From: Burkholderia sp. SRS-W-2-2016
Lineage (GTDB): Bacteria; Pseudomonadota; Gammaproteobacteria; Burkholderiales; Burkholderiaceae
Reading direction: 5' to 3'
DNA length: 64,000 bases
Assembly (NCBI RefSeq): GCF_001931485.1
Contig: NZ_MSDV01000059.1
Coordinates: forward strand, 1-64,000
In this document: positions 1 to 7,514 of the stretch, in pieces
Layout: every line of letters starts with the position of its first letter
Numbering within the stretch: position 1 is the first letter of the stretch
Translations under genes and position numbers: made by a program
Notes under the pieces: generated by a model
What the model was told of the DNA's origin: nothing
Databases searched by the model: none
What the model saw: the letters and a program-made list of their open reading frames with translations, nothing else

Positions 1-39
1 GGGCGGGGCGGCGTCGTGGGGCATCGTGCGGGCGTTCAT
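1..39 (-). CDS. 5' end of an unidentified gene running off the left edge
   Basis: An ATG at 39 reads leftward for 13 codons without a stop and is preceded, at about 9 nt spacing, by a good ribosome binding site (GGAGAC on the minus strand, around 47-52). A perfect palindrome lies just upstream at 70-91. Only 13 residues are visible, so no product can be named. The placement of start, binding site and operator-like palindrome is what suggests a real gene. Confidence 0.4.
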   Translation of the reverse strand, partial: MNARTMPHDAAPP

Positions 40-69
40 CCGGACCGTCTCCTTGCTTACGTTCTTAAC

Positions 70-91
70 TGTTACATTGAGTGATGTAACA
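70..91. promoter_or_regulatory. Perfect palindrome, operator-like
   Basis: TGTTACAT-N6-ATGTAACA, 8-bp perfect arms, about 30 bp upstream of the leftward start at 39. Its size and symmetry suit a dimeric HTH repressor such as a TetR-family protein. The cognate protein is not visible in the window; it may be the truncated gene at the edge. Confidence 0.5.
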
Positions 92-187
92 ATAGAGGCG
101 GATAAGGTTGGACGCAAGGCGCCGGTTAGAAGCGGGGCTCTAGGAGGGGCGTTCGATCAGGAATGCCTGACGAAGCCGGTGGGTGTC

Positions 188-217
188 AGGGTTTTGTAGG
201 GTTTTGTAGGGTTTTGT
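188..217. repeat. Tandem repeat, three 10-bp units
   Basis: Three exact copies of AGGGTTTTGT lie just beyond the 3' end of the MerR gene. The short G/T-rich repeat lies outside any supported coding sequence. No function is apparent; slippage-generated repeat is the simplest reading. Confidence 0.8.
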
Positions 218-245
218 GCGGCACCGGCACCGCGCAGCGCAGCGC

Positions 246-1133
246 CTATTTCTTCGCTTTGCTTTTGCGCGCCGCGCCGCGCTTTTCCGCCGGCCGTTCC
301 CGTTCCCGTTCGCGCTCGCTGTGGCCGTCGGCCGGATGGCCGAGCTTCGTCGCCATGATCGCCGCGACGCGGTCGCCGAGATAATCGCCGGACGCTTCTT
401 CGAGCGCGCGATTCATTTCGCCTTCGACCAGCACGTTCGCGAGCGGCCGCAGCCGCCAGATCGCATCGACCAGTTCGGGCACGTCGGCGGGCGGCGGCAG
501 CGCGTCGGCTTCGTAGCGATCGAGCTGACGCACGACCAGATCGACCAGCGCCTTCGCGATCGCGTTGAAATGCGGCCGCGCGATGTCGACCGCGTCCAGC
601 AGGTCGGCAAGCGGAATGCCTTCCTTCGCCATCGTCGCGCCGGCGGCGATCGCGCTCGGGCTACTCGATACGAACGACAGCCCGTCGCGTTCCAGCACGC
701 CCAGTTCGACCGCTTTCGCGAGCGCGCTCGGCGAAGCCTTGTCGCCGAACATCTGCAGCAGTTCGATCAGCGAGTACTTGCGCGGCCGTTCGCGCGACCA
801 GCGTCCGCCGATCGCGGTTTCGAGTCCGAGGATCGAGCGCAGATCGTGACCTTCGTCGACCGCCTTGATCAGATCCTGGATGTTCGCGAGCGTGTAGCCG
901 CGCGCGAGCAGGTGATTGATCAGCTTCAGACGCGACACGTGCGTGTCGTCATAGACGCCGACCCGGCCGCGCTTCTCCGGCGGCGCGAGCAGACCGCGAT
1001 CCTGATACGCGCGCACGTTGCGCACCGTGGTGTCGGTGACGCGCGCGAGTTCGTCGACGGTGTATTCGTTGCGAGGCGCGGTGTTGGCCGGCTGAGCGGA
1101 CGCGGACGGAGCGGAGGAAGGCAGGTTCGGCAT
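246..1133 (-). CDS. MerR family transcriptional regulator
   Basis: A 295-residue protein. After about 20 low-complexity residues it has a MerR winged-helix domain (about 23-95): YTVDELARVTDTTVRNVRAY is the helix-turn-helix, followed by DRGLLAPPEKRGRVGVYDD, the usual wing. The remaining 200 residues are helical and have no cysteine- or metal-binding signature, so the effector is probably organic or a protein. The C-terminus is a charged tail (RERERERE, then Lys-rich). MerR proteins normally bind between widely spaced promoter elements and untwist the DNA. No target gene is adjacent on the same side, so what it controls is unknown. The acetyltransferase gene upstream is co-oriented. Confidence 0.85.
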   Translation of the reverse strand: MPNLPSSAPSASAQPANTAPRNEYTVDELARVTDTTVRNVRAYQDRGLLAPPEKRGRVGVYDDTHVSRLKLINHLLARGYTLANIQDLIKAVDEGHDLRSILGLETAIGGRWSRERPRKYSLIELLQMFGDKASPSALAKAVELGVLERDGLSFVSSSPSAIAAGATMAKEGIPLADLLDAVDIARPHFNAIAKALVDLVVRQLDRYEADALPPPADVPELVDAIWRLRPLANVLVEGEMNRALEEASGDYLGDRVAAIMATKLGHPADGHSERERERERPAEKRGAARKSKAKK

Positions 1134-1179
1134 GCACGGATTCTAACGCGGCCGTGCGCGCGGCCACCAGCGCGCGGGC

Positions 1180-1761
1180 CTAGCGCCGCGCGCCGGCCGC
1201 TGCGTTTGAAACATCGTCGGGCGCGGCCGACGCGCCCGCGCCGAGCGTGCGTTGCATCAGCGTGGTGTCGAGCCAGCGGCCGTGCTTGTAGCCGACCGCT
1301 TTCAGCGTACCGGTCAGTTCGAAGCCGAGTTGCGTATGCAGCGACAGCGAGCCGCCGCTGCCGCCGTCGGCGATCACCGCGACCATCTGGCGCCACGGTC
1401 CCTGCTCGCAGCGTTCGATCAGCGCCTCCAACAGCACGCGGCCGATCCCGCGGCCGCGATACGCGTCGTTCACATAGATCGAATCCTCGATCGTGTTGCG
1501 ATACGCGGCGCGCGGCCGATACGGCGTTGCATAGCAATAGCCGGCGATCGCGCCGTCGATTTCCGCAACCATATACGGCAGCCCGTGACTGCGCACCGAT
1601 GCGAGGCGGCCGCGCAGATTGTCGACGGAAGGCGGGGTTTCTTCGAACGACGCGACGCCGTGGAGCACGTGGTGCGCGTAGATGGATTGAATCGCGACGA
1701 GGTCGGCTTCGGTCGCGTCGCGAATGACGGGGCTGCTGGTGGTAACGCTAGTGACGCTCAT
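1180..1761 (-). CDS. GNAT N-acetyltransferase, phosphinothricin/methionine-sulfone type
   Basis: A 193-residue GNAT protein. It begins with the family pattern IRDATEADLVAIQSIYAHHV and has the motif around ASFEETPPS typical of the PAT/MddA branch, then the acetyl-CoA pyrophosphate loop YRGRGIGRVLLEALI and a late LGF segment. Enzymes of this branch acetylate the amino group of phosphinothricin, methionine sulfoximine or methionine sulfone. The start at 1761 is chosen over a longer frame because it has AGGA upstream and fits the family N-terminus. It precedes the MerR gene in the same orientation by 46 bp. Substrate is inferred from family only. Confidence 0.85.
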   Translation of the reverse strand: MSVTSVTTSSPVIRDATEADLVAIQSIYAHHVLHGVASFEETPPSVDNLRGRLASVRSHGLPYMVAEIDGAIAGYCYATPYRPRAAYRNTIEDSIYVNDAYRGRGIGRVLLEALIERCEQGPWRQMVAVIADGGSGGSLSLHTQLGFELTGTLKAVGYKHGRWLDTTLMQRTLGAGASAAPDDVSNAAAGARR

Positions 1762-1917
1762 GCGGGTGGTCCTGGCTGCGGCGCGAGTCGGTGGGTAAGG
1801 CGATCGGTGAAATGATGACACACCGGTTCGCGCGCCGTTAGATCCGGTCCCGAAAAAGCGCTCGTGCGGTGCCGCGCCGCGCCGCGAGACTCGCGCGACC
1901 GGCATGGGCGCTGTGGC

Positions 1918-2814
1918 TCAGACCGGCCGCCGCGCGGGTGCAGCCCGCGCAAAGCGCCGCGCCCCCGCCACGCAGGCCACCACGACCACGGTCACGACGA
2001 TCATCGACGCCGGCACCTGCTCATGCAGCAGCACGCCGGCCAGTAGCAGTCCGAAGAACGGTTGCAGCAGCTGCAGCTGCCCGACCGCCGCAATGCCGCC
2101 GAGCGCGAGCCCGCGATACCAGAACACGAAACCGATCAGCATGCTGAACAGCGACACGTATGCGAGCCCCCACAGCGCGGCCGCGCCGACGCCGTCGAAC
2201 GACGCGGGCCGGGTCCACCACGCGAGCGGCAGCATCAGCGGCAGCGACAGCACCAGCGCCCACGAAATCACCTGCCAGCCGCCGAGATGCCGCGACAGCC
2301 GCGCGCCCTCCGCATAGCCGAGCCCGCAGACGATGATCGCCGCGAGCATCAGCGCGTCGCCGAGCGGCGAGGCGTCGATGCCGTGCCGCAGCGCGAACGC
2401 GGCGACCGCGCTGCTGCCGAGCGCCGAGAACAGCCAGAACGCCGGCTGCGGCCGCTCGCCGCCGCGCAGCACGCCGAAGATCGCGGTGGCGAGCGGCAGC
2501 AGGCCGATGAACACGACCGCATGCGCGGCGCTCACGTGGCGCAGCGCGAGCGCGGTCAACAGCGGAAAGCCGACCACCACGCCGAGCGCAACGACCACCA
2601 GCGGCAGCAGATCGCGCCGCTGCGGCCGGGTTTCGCGAAACACCAGCAACAGCAGCAGACCGAGGATGCCGGCGATGGTCGCGCGCGCGACCGTCAGAAA
2701 CACCGGATCGAGTCCCTGCACGGCGAGCCGGGTGGCCGGCAGCGAGCCGCTGAAAATCAGTACGCCCGCGAAACCGCTGAGCCAGCCGTTGGTGGTCTTG
2801 TCCATCGCAAACAT
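1918..2814 (-). CDS. DMT superfamily (EamA) transporter
   Basis: A 298-residue, very hydrophobic protein with two EamA repeats of about five membrane segments each (roughly 10-140 and 155-285). The usual EamA features are seen: a Pro near LTVARATIAGILGLLLLL and a second-repeat SLFSMLIGFVFWYRGLALGG. Such proteins export amino acids or other small metabolites. It is divergent from a MocR-type regulator, an arrangement often seen for MocR-controlled exporters. An alternative start at 2805 (MDKTT) is equally possible. The cargo cannot be read from the sequence; an amino acid or a B6-related compound is a reasonable inference from the neighbour. Confidence 0.88.
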   Translation of the reverse strand: MFAMDKTTNGWLSGFAGVLIFSGSLPATRLAVQGLDPVFLTVARATIAGILGLLLLLVFRETRPQRRDLLPLVVVALGVVVGFPLLTALALRHVSAAHAVVFIGLLPLATAIFGVLRGGERPQPAFWLFSALGSSAVAAFALRHGIDASPLGDALMLAAIIVCGLGYAEGARLSRHLGGWQVISWALVLSLPLMLPLAWWTRPASFDGVGAAALWGLAYVSLFSMLIGFVFWYRGLALGGIAAVGQLQLLQPFFGLLLAGVLLHEQVPASMIVVTVVVVACVAGARRFARAAPARRPV

Positions 2815-2872
2815 CCGTGCGCTAAAAGATCTCCATGATGCTCGCCGGCGCCGGAAAGGGTAAGCTACAGAT

Positions 2873-2915
2873 CAGTACAGTTCGCACAAACTGTACTGAA
2901 CAAGGAGCAGTACAG
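2873..2915. promoter_or_regulatory. MocR operator-like repeats between divergent genes
   Basis: CAGTACAGTT (2873-2882) and its exact reverse complement AACTGTACTG (2889-2898) are separated by 6 bp. A third half-site, CAGTACAG (2908-2915), lies directly against the ATG of the regulator gene. Repeated half-sites of this kind are usual for MocR proteins such as PdxR and GabR. The third copy overlaps the ribosome binding site region, which suggests autorepression. Confidence 0.75.
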
Positions 2916-4349
2916 ATGGCACAAAGCAGCGACAACGAGGTGGGGCCGGGCACGCGTGTCGGCCTCGTGATGGAGCGTCTGCGCGAGCGCATCGCGAGCC
3001 GCGCGCTGATGCCGGGCGCACGCGTGCCGTCGATTCGCGCGATGACCGATACGCTCGGCGTGTCGAAGTCGACCGTCGTCGAAGCCTACGACCGGCTGGT
3101 CGCGGAAGGCGCGATCGTCGCGCGGCGCGGTTCAGGATTTTTCGTGTCCGGTCATGCGCCGCCGCTCGCGCTCGCCGATCTCGGCCCGCGGCTCGATCGC
3201 GAGGTCGATCCGTTGTGGCTCACGCGGCAATCGCTGGAAACCGGCTCGGCAGCGCTGAAACCCGGCTGCGGCTGGATGCCGGCATCGTGGCTGCCGGAAG
3301 ACGGAGTGCGCCGCGCGCTGCGCGCGGTGGCGCGCGATCCGCAGTCGCTGCTGGCCGACTATTCGAGTCCGGCCGGCTTGCCGGCGCTGCGCCAGCAACT
3401 GACGTGGCGGCTCGCGCAGCACGGTGTCGACGCGCCGCCCGAGCAGATCGTGCTGACCGACGGCGGCACTCACGCGCTCGATCTGGTGTGCCGCTTCCTG
3501 CTGGAGCCGGGCGATACCGTGCTGATCGACGATCCGTGCTATTTCAATTTCCAGGCGCTGCTGCGCGCGCACCGGGTGCGCATCGCGAGCGTGCCTTATA
3601 CGCCGCAGGGGCCGGATCTCGCCGCGTTCGAACGGGCGCTACGCGAGCATCGGCCGCGGCTGTATGTGACCAACTCGGCGATCCACAATCCGACCGGCGC
3701 GACGCTCGCGCCGGCCGTCGCGCACCGCTTGCTGAAGCTGGCGGGCGAGCACGACCTGCTGATCGTCGAGGACGATATCTTCGCGGATTTCGAGGACGAA
3801 GCCGCGCCGCGCCTCGCCGCGTTCGACGGCCTCGCGCGGGTGGTGTCGATCGGCAGTTTTTCGAAGACCTTGTCGGCGGCGGCGCGTTGCGGTTATATCG
3901 CCGCGCGTGGCGACTGGATCGAGCCGTTGATCGATCTGAAGCTCGCGACCTCGTTCGGCAACGGCCAACTGACCGCGAGCGTCGTGCACCGGATGCTGGT
4001 CGACGGCACCTATCGGCGTCATCTCGAAGCGATGCGCGCGAAGCTTGCCGATGCGATGGGCGAGACGGTCAGGCGGCTCGGCTACGCGGGCCTCGGCATC
4101 TGGACCCTGCCGCGCGCGGGGCTGTTCGTGTGGGCGCGGCTGCCCGGCGGGCTCGATGCCGCCGAGGTCGCGCGTCACGCGTTGGGCGAGGGCGTGGTGT
4201 TCGCGCCGGGCAACGTGTTCAGCGCGTCGCAGGCGGCGGCCGGGTTCCTGCGTTTCAATGTGTCGCAATGCAATCGGCCGAAGGTGTACGAGGCATTGCA
4301 ACGGGCGATGGAGACGAGCGCGGTGGCCGGCGCGCACGAGCGGGTTTGA
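2916..4349 (+). CDS. MocR family regulator: GntR wHTH fused to aminotransferase-like domain
   Basis: A 477-residue protein. Residues about 12-80 are a GntR winged helix (RERIASRALMPGARVPSIRA, then VSKSTVVEAYDRL). Residues about 110-465 are a fold-type I aminotransferase domain with ITN-like contacts, SAIHNPTGATL and the PLP lysine in VSIGSFSKTLSAAARCGYI. MocR proteins bind PLP and act as regulators of B6, GABA or related metabolism. The start at 2916 has the ribosome binding site AAGGAG; a frame extending 27 codons further upstream would overlap the operator and is rejected. It is divergent from the DMT transporter, its likely target. Confidence 0.92.
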   Translation: MAQSSDNEVGPGTRVGLVMERLRERIASRALMPGARVPSIRAMTDTLGVSKSTVVEAYDRLVAEGAIVARRGSGFFVSGHAPPLALADLGPRLDREVDPLWLTRQSLETGSAALKPGCGWMPASWLPEDGVRRALRAVARDPQSLLADYSSPAGLPALRQQLTWRLAQHGVDAPPEQIVLTDGGTHALDLVCRFLLEPGDTVLIDDPCYFNFQALLRAHRVRIASVPYTPQGPDLAAFERALREHRPRLYVTNSAIHNPTGATLAPAVAHRLLKLAGEHDLLIVEDDIFADFEDEAAPRLAAFDGLARVVSIGSFSKTLSAAARCGYIAARGDWIEPLIDLKLATSFGNGQLTASVVHRMLVDGTYRRHLEAMRAKLADAMGETVRRLGYAGLGIWTLPRAGLFVWARLPGGLDAAEVARHALGEGVVFAPGNVFSASQAAAGFLRFNVSQCNRPKVYEALQRAMETSAVAGAHERV

Positions 4350-4354
4350 AGCGC

Positions 4355-4374
4355 GCTTGAAGCGCACTTCAAGC
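4355..4374. terminator. Inverted repeat between convergent genes, weak terminator candidate
   Basis: GCTTGAAG-N4-CTTCAAGC lies 5 bp past the MocR stop and 70 bp beyond the stop of the facing TAXI gene. It has no clear U-tract, so termination here is only a suggestion. Confidence 0.35.
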
Positions 4375-4443
4375 ACGTTTGACGCGCGCGCCCGTGCCGT
4401 CGCTGCACCGCGAAGCGCCGCGCGCCCGGCTACCGCGACCTCG

Positions 4444-5514
4444 CTATTTGCACAGCAACAGCATCCGCTCCTGCTCCGAGCACGGCGTGCGCGGCTTCTG
4501 CGCGGCCTGCACGGCCGTCGCGTTCTGCGCGGTGCGGTTCGCGAGGCACGCGCGCAGATGTTTCTCGACCGGCGAGTAGTACTTCCAGCCGCGCACCAGC
4601 GTCGGCAGTTCGAGTTTCACCTGCTTCCATTTCGGGTGGCCGTGCTCCTGCAGATTGTCGAAGTTCGCGCACAGCGAGTCGGCAAAATGATTCAGATTAC
4701 TAACGGTATCGCGCAGACCGTAATCGTAGGTGACGAGGAACGCCTTCACGGTCAGGCCGGGCACGTCTTCCTTGAGCCAGGTCGGATAGCTGCTCTGGCG
4801 GATCGTGGTCGGGAAATAGGTCTGCTTCGCGCGCGTGGTTTCCGCCGCGTTCGGATCGGCCGGCAGCAGACGCAACTGCGAAAGCAGCTCGGGTTTCATC
4901 TGGTTGAACAGATTCGCCGGCTGACCGACCACAATGATCGCAACGTCTATCTTGTTGACGATCAGCGCGGCGAGCGCATCCTCGTTGCTCAGATGCTGGA
5001 CGTTCTGTTCGGGAATCGGCTGGCCGAACATCAGTCGATAGAGCGTCGTCGCCGACTGCGCGGTGCCACTGCCGAGCAGCCCGACGCTGATGTTTTTGCC
5101 CTTGATGTCGGCGAGTGTTTTGAGCGGCGAATCGGCGCGCACGACGACGTTAATTTCCTCGTCGTAGAGCGGCATGATCAGCCGCAACGGCCGGATCGTC
5201 GTGCCCGCATCGGGGTTGCCCGAGTTGGCCATGTCGATGAACGCCTGATACACGTCGGACTGCACGAGCGCGAGTTTCACGTTCGGCTCGTAACGCATGC
5301 GCTGCACGTTTTCCGCCGAGCCTTTCGACGCCACCACTTCGAGATCGATGTTGACCGGCGGAGCCACCCATTTCGCCAGATCATTGCCGATCTGGATATA
5401 GGTGCCGCGCTCGGGACCGGTGACGATCTTATAGTGCGTCGGCTCGGCGCTCGCCGGCAAACCTAGAACCAGTGCCGCCAGCGCCAGCCACCCCGCGAAA
5501 AGTCTCTTCAGCAT
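4444..5514 (-). CDS. TAXI family TRAP transporter solute-binding protein
   Basis: A 356-residue periplasmic protein with a clear Sec signal peptide (about 1-23, ending PASA-EP). The mature part begins HYKIVTGPERGTYIQIGNDLAKW, the diagnostic TAXI (TRAP-associated extracytoplasmic immunogenic) start, and continues with the two-lobed binding-protein pattern (LALVQSDVYQAF, GLLGSGTAQSATTLYRLM). TAXI proteins deliver ligands to TRAP membrane subunits. No DctM/DctQ-like gene is adjacent, so this is an orphan receptor that must share a permease elsewhere or have a different role. The tail carries several cysteines (RACLANR, TPCSEQ, LLLCK), unusual for this family. Confidence 0.88.
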   Translation of the reverse strand: MLKRLFAGWLALAALVLGLPASAEPTHYKIVTGPERGTYIQIGNDLAKWVAPPVNIDLEVVASKGSAENVQRMRYEPNVKLALVQSDVYQAFIDMANSGNPDAGTTIRPLRLIMPLYDEEINVVVRADSPLKTLADIKGKNISVGLLGSGTAQSATTLYRLMFGQPIPEQNVQHLSNEDALAALIVNKIDVAIIVVGQPANLFNQMKPELLSQLRLLPADPNAAETTRAKQTYFPTTIRQSSYPTWLKEDVPGLTVKAFLVTYDYGLRDTVSNLNHFADSLCANFDNLQEHGHPKWKQVKLELPTLVRGWKYYSPVEKHLRACLANRTAQNATAVQAAQKPRTPCSEQERMLLLCK

Positions 5515-5879
5515 GGTCTTTCTACCTATCGGTCAGGTTGATCCAGCTTCGCGCGCGGCTCGCACGCCAAGCACCAGAGATCCGGTTGCCATGTCATGTT
5601 CGAGCCGCTGTGAAGGTCGGTCCGTCTGTTGCCGCTCAGAAGACGCGCAATAGTGTGCGGGGTAGAACAGACAGCGGCTACTTGATTCGGTATGCGAATA
5701 GTTTTCCTCGGACCCGGTAGCGCGATGCGTGTCCCGAGCGTCGCTCGAATGGTGTCGTGGGACATTGCCCGTGACACCCGCGTGCCGACGACTGTTCACG
5801 CGACGCGCCGGCGCGCGGCGCGGTCGAAGCGATTCGTCAGGTGTTTTCCGGTCGCTGCCGGCCGTGGTTCGCCGGGCGC
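5515..5879. other. Intergenic, no supported gene
   Basis: 365 bp upstream of the TAXI gene and downstream of the zinc-ribbon gene. Short frames occur on both strands, but none has a convincing start site or recognisable product. It should hold the TAXI promoter, but I cannot place it. Confidence 0.5.
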
Positions 5880-7124
5880 TTACCCGCCCGCGGCCAGAGC
5901 CGTCTCCAGGGGCGCGTGCGCGAGCGGCGCGCCCGGCGGCACTGCGCCCGGCGCCGCCGCGTGCGGCGGCGTGAGCGGTGCCCAGCCGGTCTCGCGAATC
6001 ACGCGTTCGAGAATGGTCTTCGCCGCGTCGTTGCTGCTATCGATCGCCAGCGCGTCGTTCGCGTGCTGACGCGCGCACGGCCACGATTGCTGCGCGACGC
6101 AGGTCTGCGCGGCCTGCAATGCGCGGTCGCGGCGCTCGACGAGCGGGCGCATCTGGCCGGCCAGATCGCGTGCGTCGCTGTTGCCGGGCTGCAGCGTCTG
6201 GACCACGGCGAGCGCGGCGAGAGCCTGCGACAGATCGTTCGCGCGGAACGCGGTGCGCGCGGCCTGCAGCGCTTGCGCGGCGTCGCGGTACTGCGGCGCG
6301 GGCCGCACGGTCGCCGTGGCGAGCGGCGGCGTAGGCGCGGCGGGCGCAACGGGTGCTGCCGGCGCCGCGGGTGTGACCGCCGCAAGCGGTGCCGCGGGCG
6401 CGACTCGCGCGATTGCGGTGGCGGGGGTGGCAGGCGCTGCGGGCGTAGCAGGCGCGGGCGGGGCGCCATTGGCGGCGGTCTGAGGGCCAGCGGTCGGCGC
6501 GGGAGCAGCGAGTACAACCGGTCGGGGTGTCGCGGCCGCATGCGCGCCGAGCGCCTGCGCGGTCGTCGGGGCCGCCGCCAGCGGCGCGATCGTACCGGCC
6601 GTGATGGAGCCGGTCGGCGCGGTGCCGGCGATTGGTCTGGGATCCTGAGTAATCTGCTCGACGCCCTTGTCTTCCGATTCGCCGCCGACGCTGAAGAGCG
6701 CATAAGCGACGTAGGCGATCACGCCCAGGACGAGCGCGCCGATCACGTACAGCACACGGCGAATCGTCTGCGCAGTGTTGCTCGGCGCATAGTACGGATC
6801 CTCGAACTCCGGGATCGTCGTTTCCGTGGTCGATACCAGCGCGGTGCGCCTCAGCGGCTGGCTGGGCAGCAGCTCTTCGGGATGCAGCGCGGGCGTGGCG
6901 AAGCTCGCTCCGTCAGCGCCGCCGGGCGCGTCGTCGAAACGCGGCAGCGGCTTGTGCGTGGCACTCGCGCGACTGCCGGGAATACCGCTGCGGTGATGCG
7001 GATCCCATTCGAGCGGATGCGCGGTGCCGCAATACGGACATAAATCGACTTGCCGGTACAGCGCGCCGCCGCAGCGTTTGCAGGGCGTCGGAAAACTTTG
7101 GCCAGTTGCTGTCTGGGTAGACAT
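5880..7124 (-). CDS. Zinc-ribbon, single-pass membrane protein with Ala/Pro linker and helical C-terminal domain
   Basis: A 414-residue protein. Cys15-x2-Cys18 and Cys29-x2-Cys32 form an N-terminal zinc ribbon (CKRCGG, CPYCGTAH). A single membrane segment follows at about 124-146. Residues about 165-290 are an Ala/Pro/Thr-rich linker of the kind that spans periplasm or cell wall. The C-terminal part (about 295-395) has an alternating helical pattern (ALQAARTAFRANDLSQALAAL) resembling TPR-like repeats. A cytoplasmic ribbon with a periplasmic repeat domain is the likely topology. I do not recognise a named family and assign no function. Confidence 0.75.
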   Translation of the reverse strand: MSTQTATGQSFPTPCKRCGGALYRQVDLCPYCGTAHPLEWDPHHRSGIPGSRASATHKPLPRFDDAPGGADGASFATPALHPEELLPSQPLRRTALVSTTETTIPEFEDPYYAPSNTAQTIRRVLYVIGALVLGVIAYVAYALFSVGGESEDKGVEQITQDPRPIAGTAPTGSITAGTIAPLAAAPTTAQALGAHAAATPRPVVLAAPAPTAGPQTAANGAPPAPATPAAPATPATAIARVAPAAPLAAVTPAAPAAPVAPAAPTPPLATATVRPAPQYRDAAQALQAARTAFRANDLSQALAALAVVQTLQPGNSDARDLAGQMRPLVERRDRALQAAQTCVAQQSWPCARQHANDALAIDSSNDAAKTILERVIRETGWAPLTPPHAAAPGAVPPGAPLAHAPLETALAAGG

Positions 7125-7296
7125 GCCGTGGACCCACCTTTAGTAAACGATGCCATGAAGGCATGCTCCGGATCGTGTTGAGGCAGGAGCCTTGTCCGCG
7201 GAATACGATCCACATGCGGGGAGAGTCTCGGAGACGTAAGTCTCGCCTACGTTGGTGAGGTTTCCAATATGTGGTGTTTCAAACAGAACGTCAATT

Positions 7297-7338
7297 GCCA
7301 GGGGCCCCTATGTTGTGTGCGCTAACGCACACTCTGGC
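7297..7338. repeat. Nested inverted repeat
   Basis: GTGTGCG-CTAA-CGCACAC (7315-7332) is a perfect hairpin, enclosed by GCCAG (7297) and CTGGC (7334). There is no U-tract on either side, so it is unlikely to be a simple terminator. It could be an operator for the leftward gene or a structured RNA element. Confidence 0.55.
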
Positions 7339-7399
7339 GTATGAAGAAAGTCGGCGCATGCGCGGGCACCGCATCGCGTGCCGCGAAGAAAGGGCCGGC

Positions 7400-7440
7400 A
7401 AAATGAAAACGAGGCCGACGCGTTGCGCGTGCGGCCTCGT
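7400..7440 (-). terminator. Rho-independent terminator of the DHA2 efflux gene
   Basis: Perfect 9-bp arms ACGAGGCCG (7409-7417) and CGGCCTCGT (7432-7440). On the minus strand the stem is followed by GTTTTCATTTT. It lies about 75 bp beyond the stop codon of the efflux gene. Confidence 0.8.
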
Positions 7441-7514
7441 CAGGCAGGCGGTCGTCATGTGCGTGCATTAAGCGCTTGCATTAGCGCCGCGCGCGCACGT
7501 TTCGCGGGCTTTTT

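Larger units (their letters stand above)
7125..7514. other. Intergenic region with two strong inverted repeats
   Basis: 390 bp between the start of the zinc-ribbon gene and the end of the efflux gene, both on the minus strand. It holds the hairpin at 7297-7338 and the terminator at 7409-7440. No frame with a credible start site is seen. The promoter for the zinc-ribbon gene should lie in the left half. Confidence 0.55.

Noticed and set aside
216..1727. 503-codon open frame on the plus strand
   Set aside because: Antisense to the MerR and GNAT genes; Arg-rich, no domain, no start signal. A typical GC-rich shadow frame.
5526..5799. Two 80-90 codon frames upstream of the TAXI gene
   Set aside because: Overlapping, no binding site, no domain; treated as non-coding.
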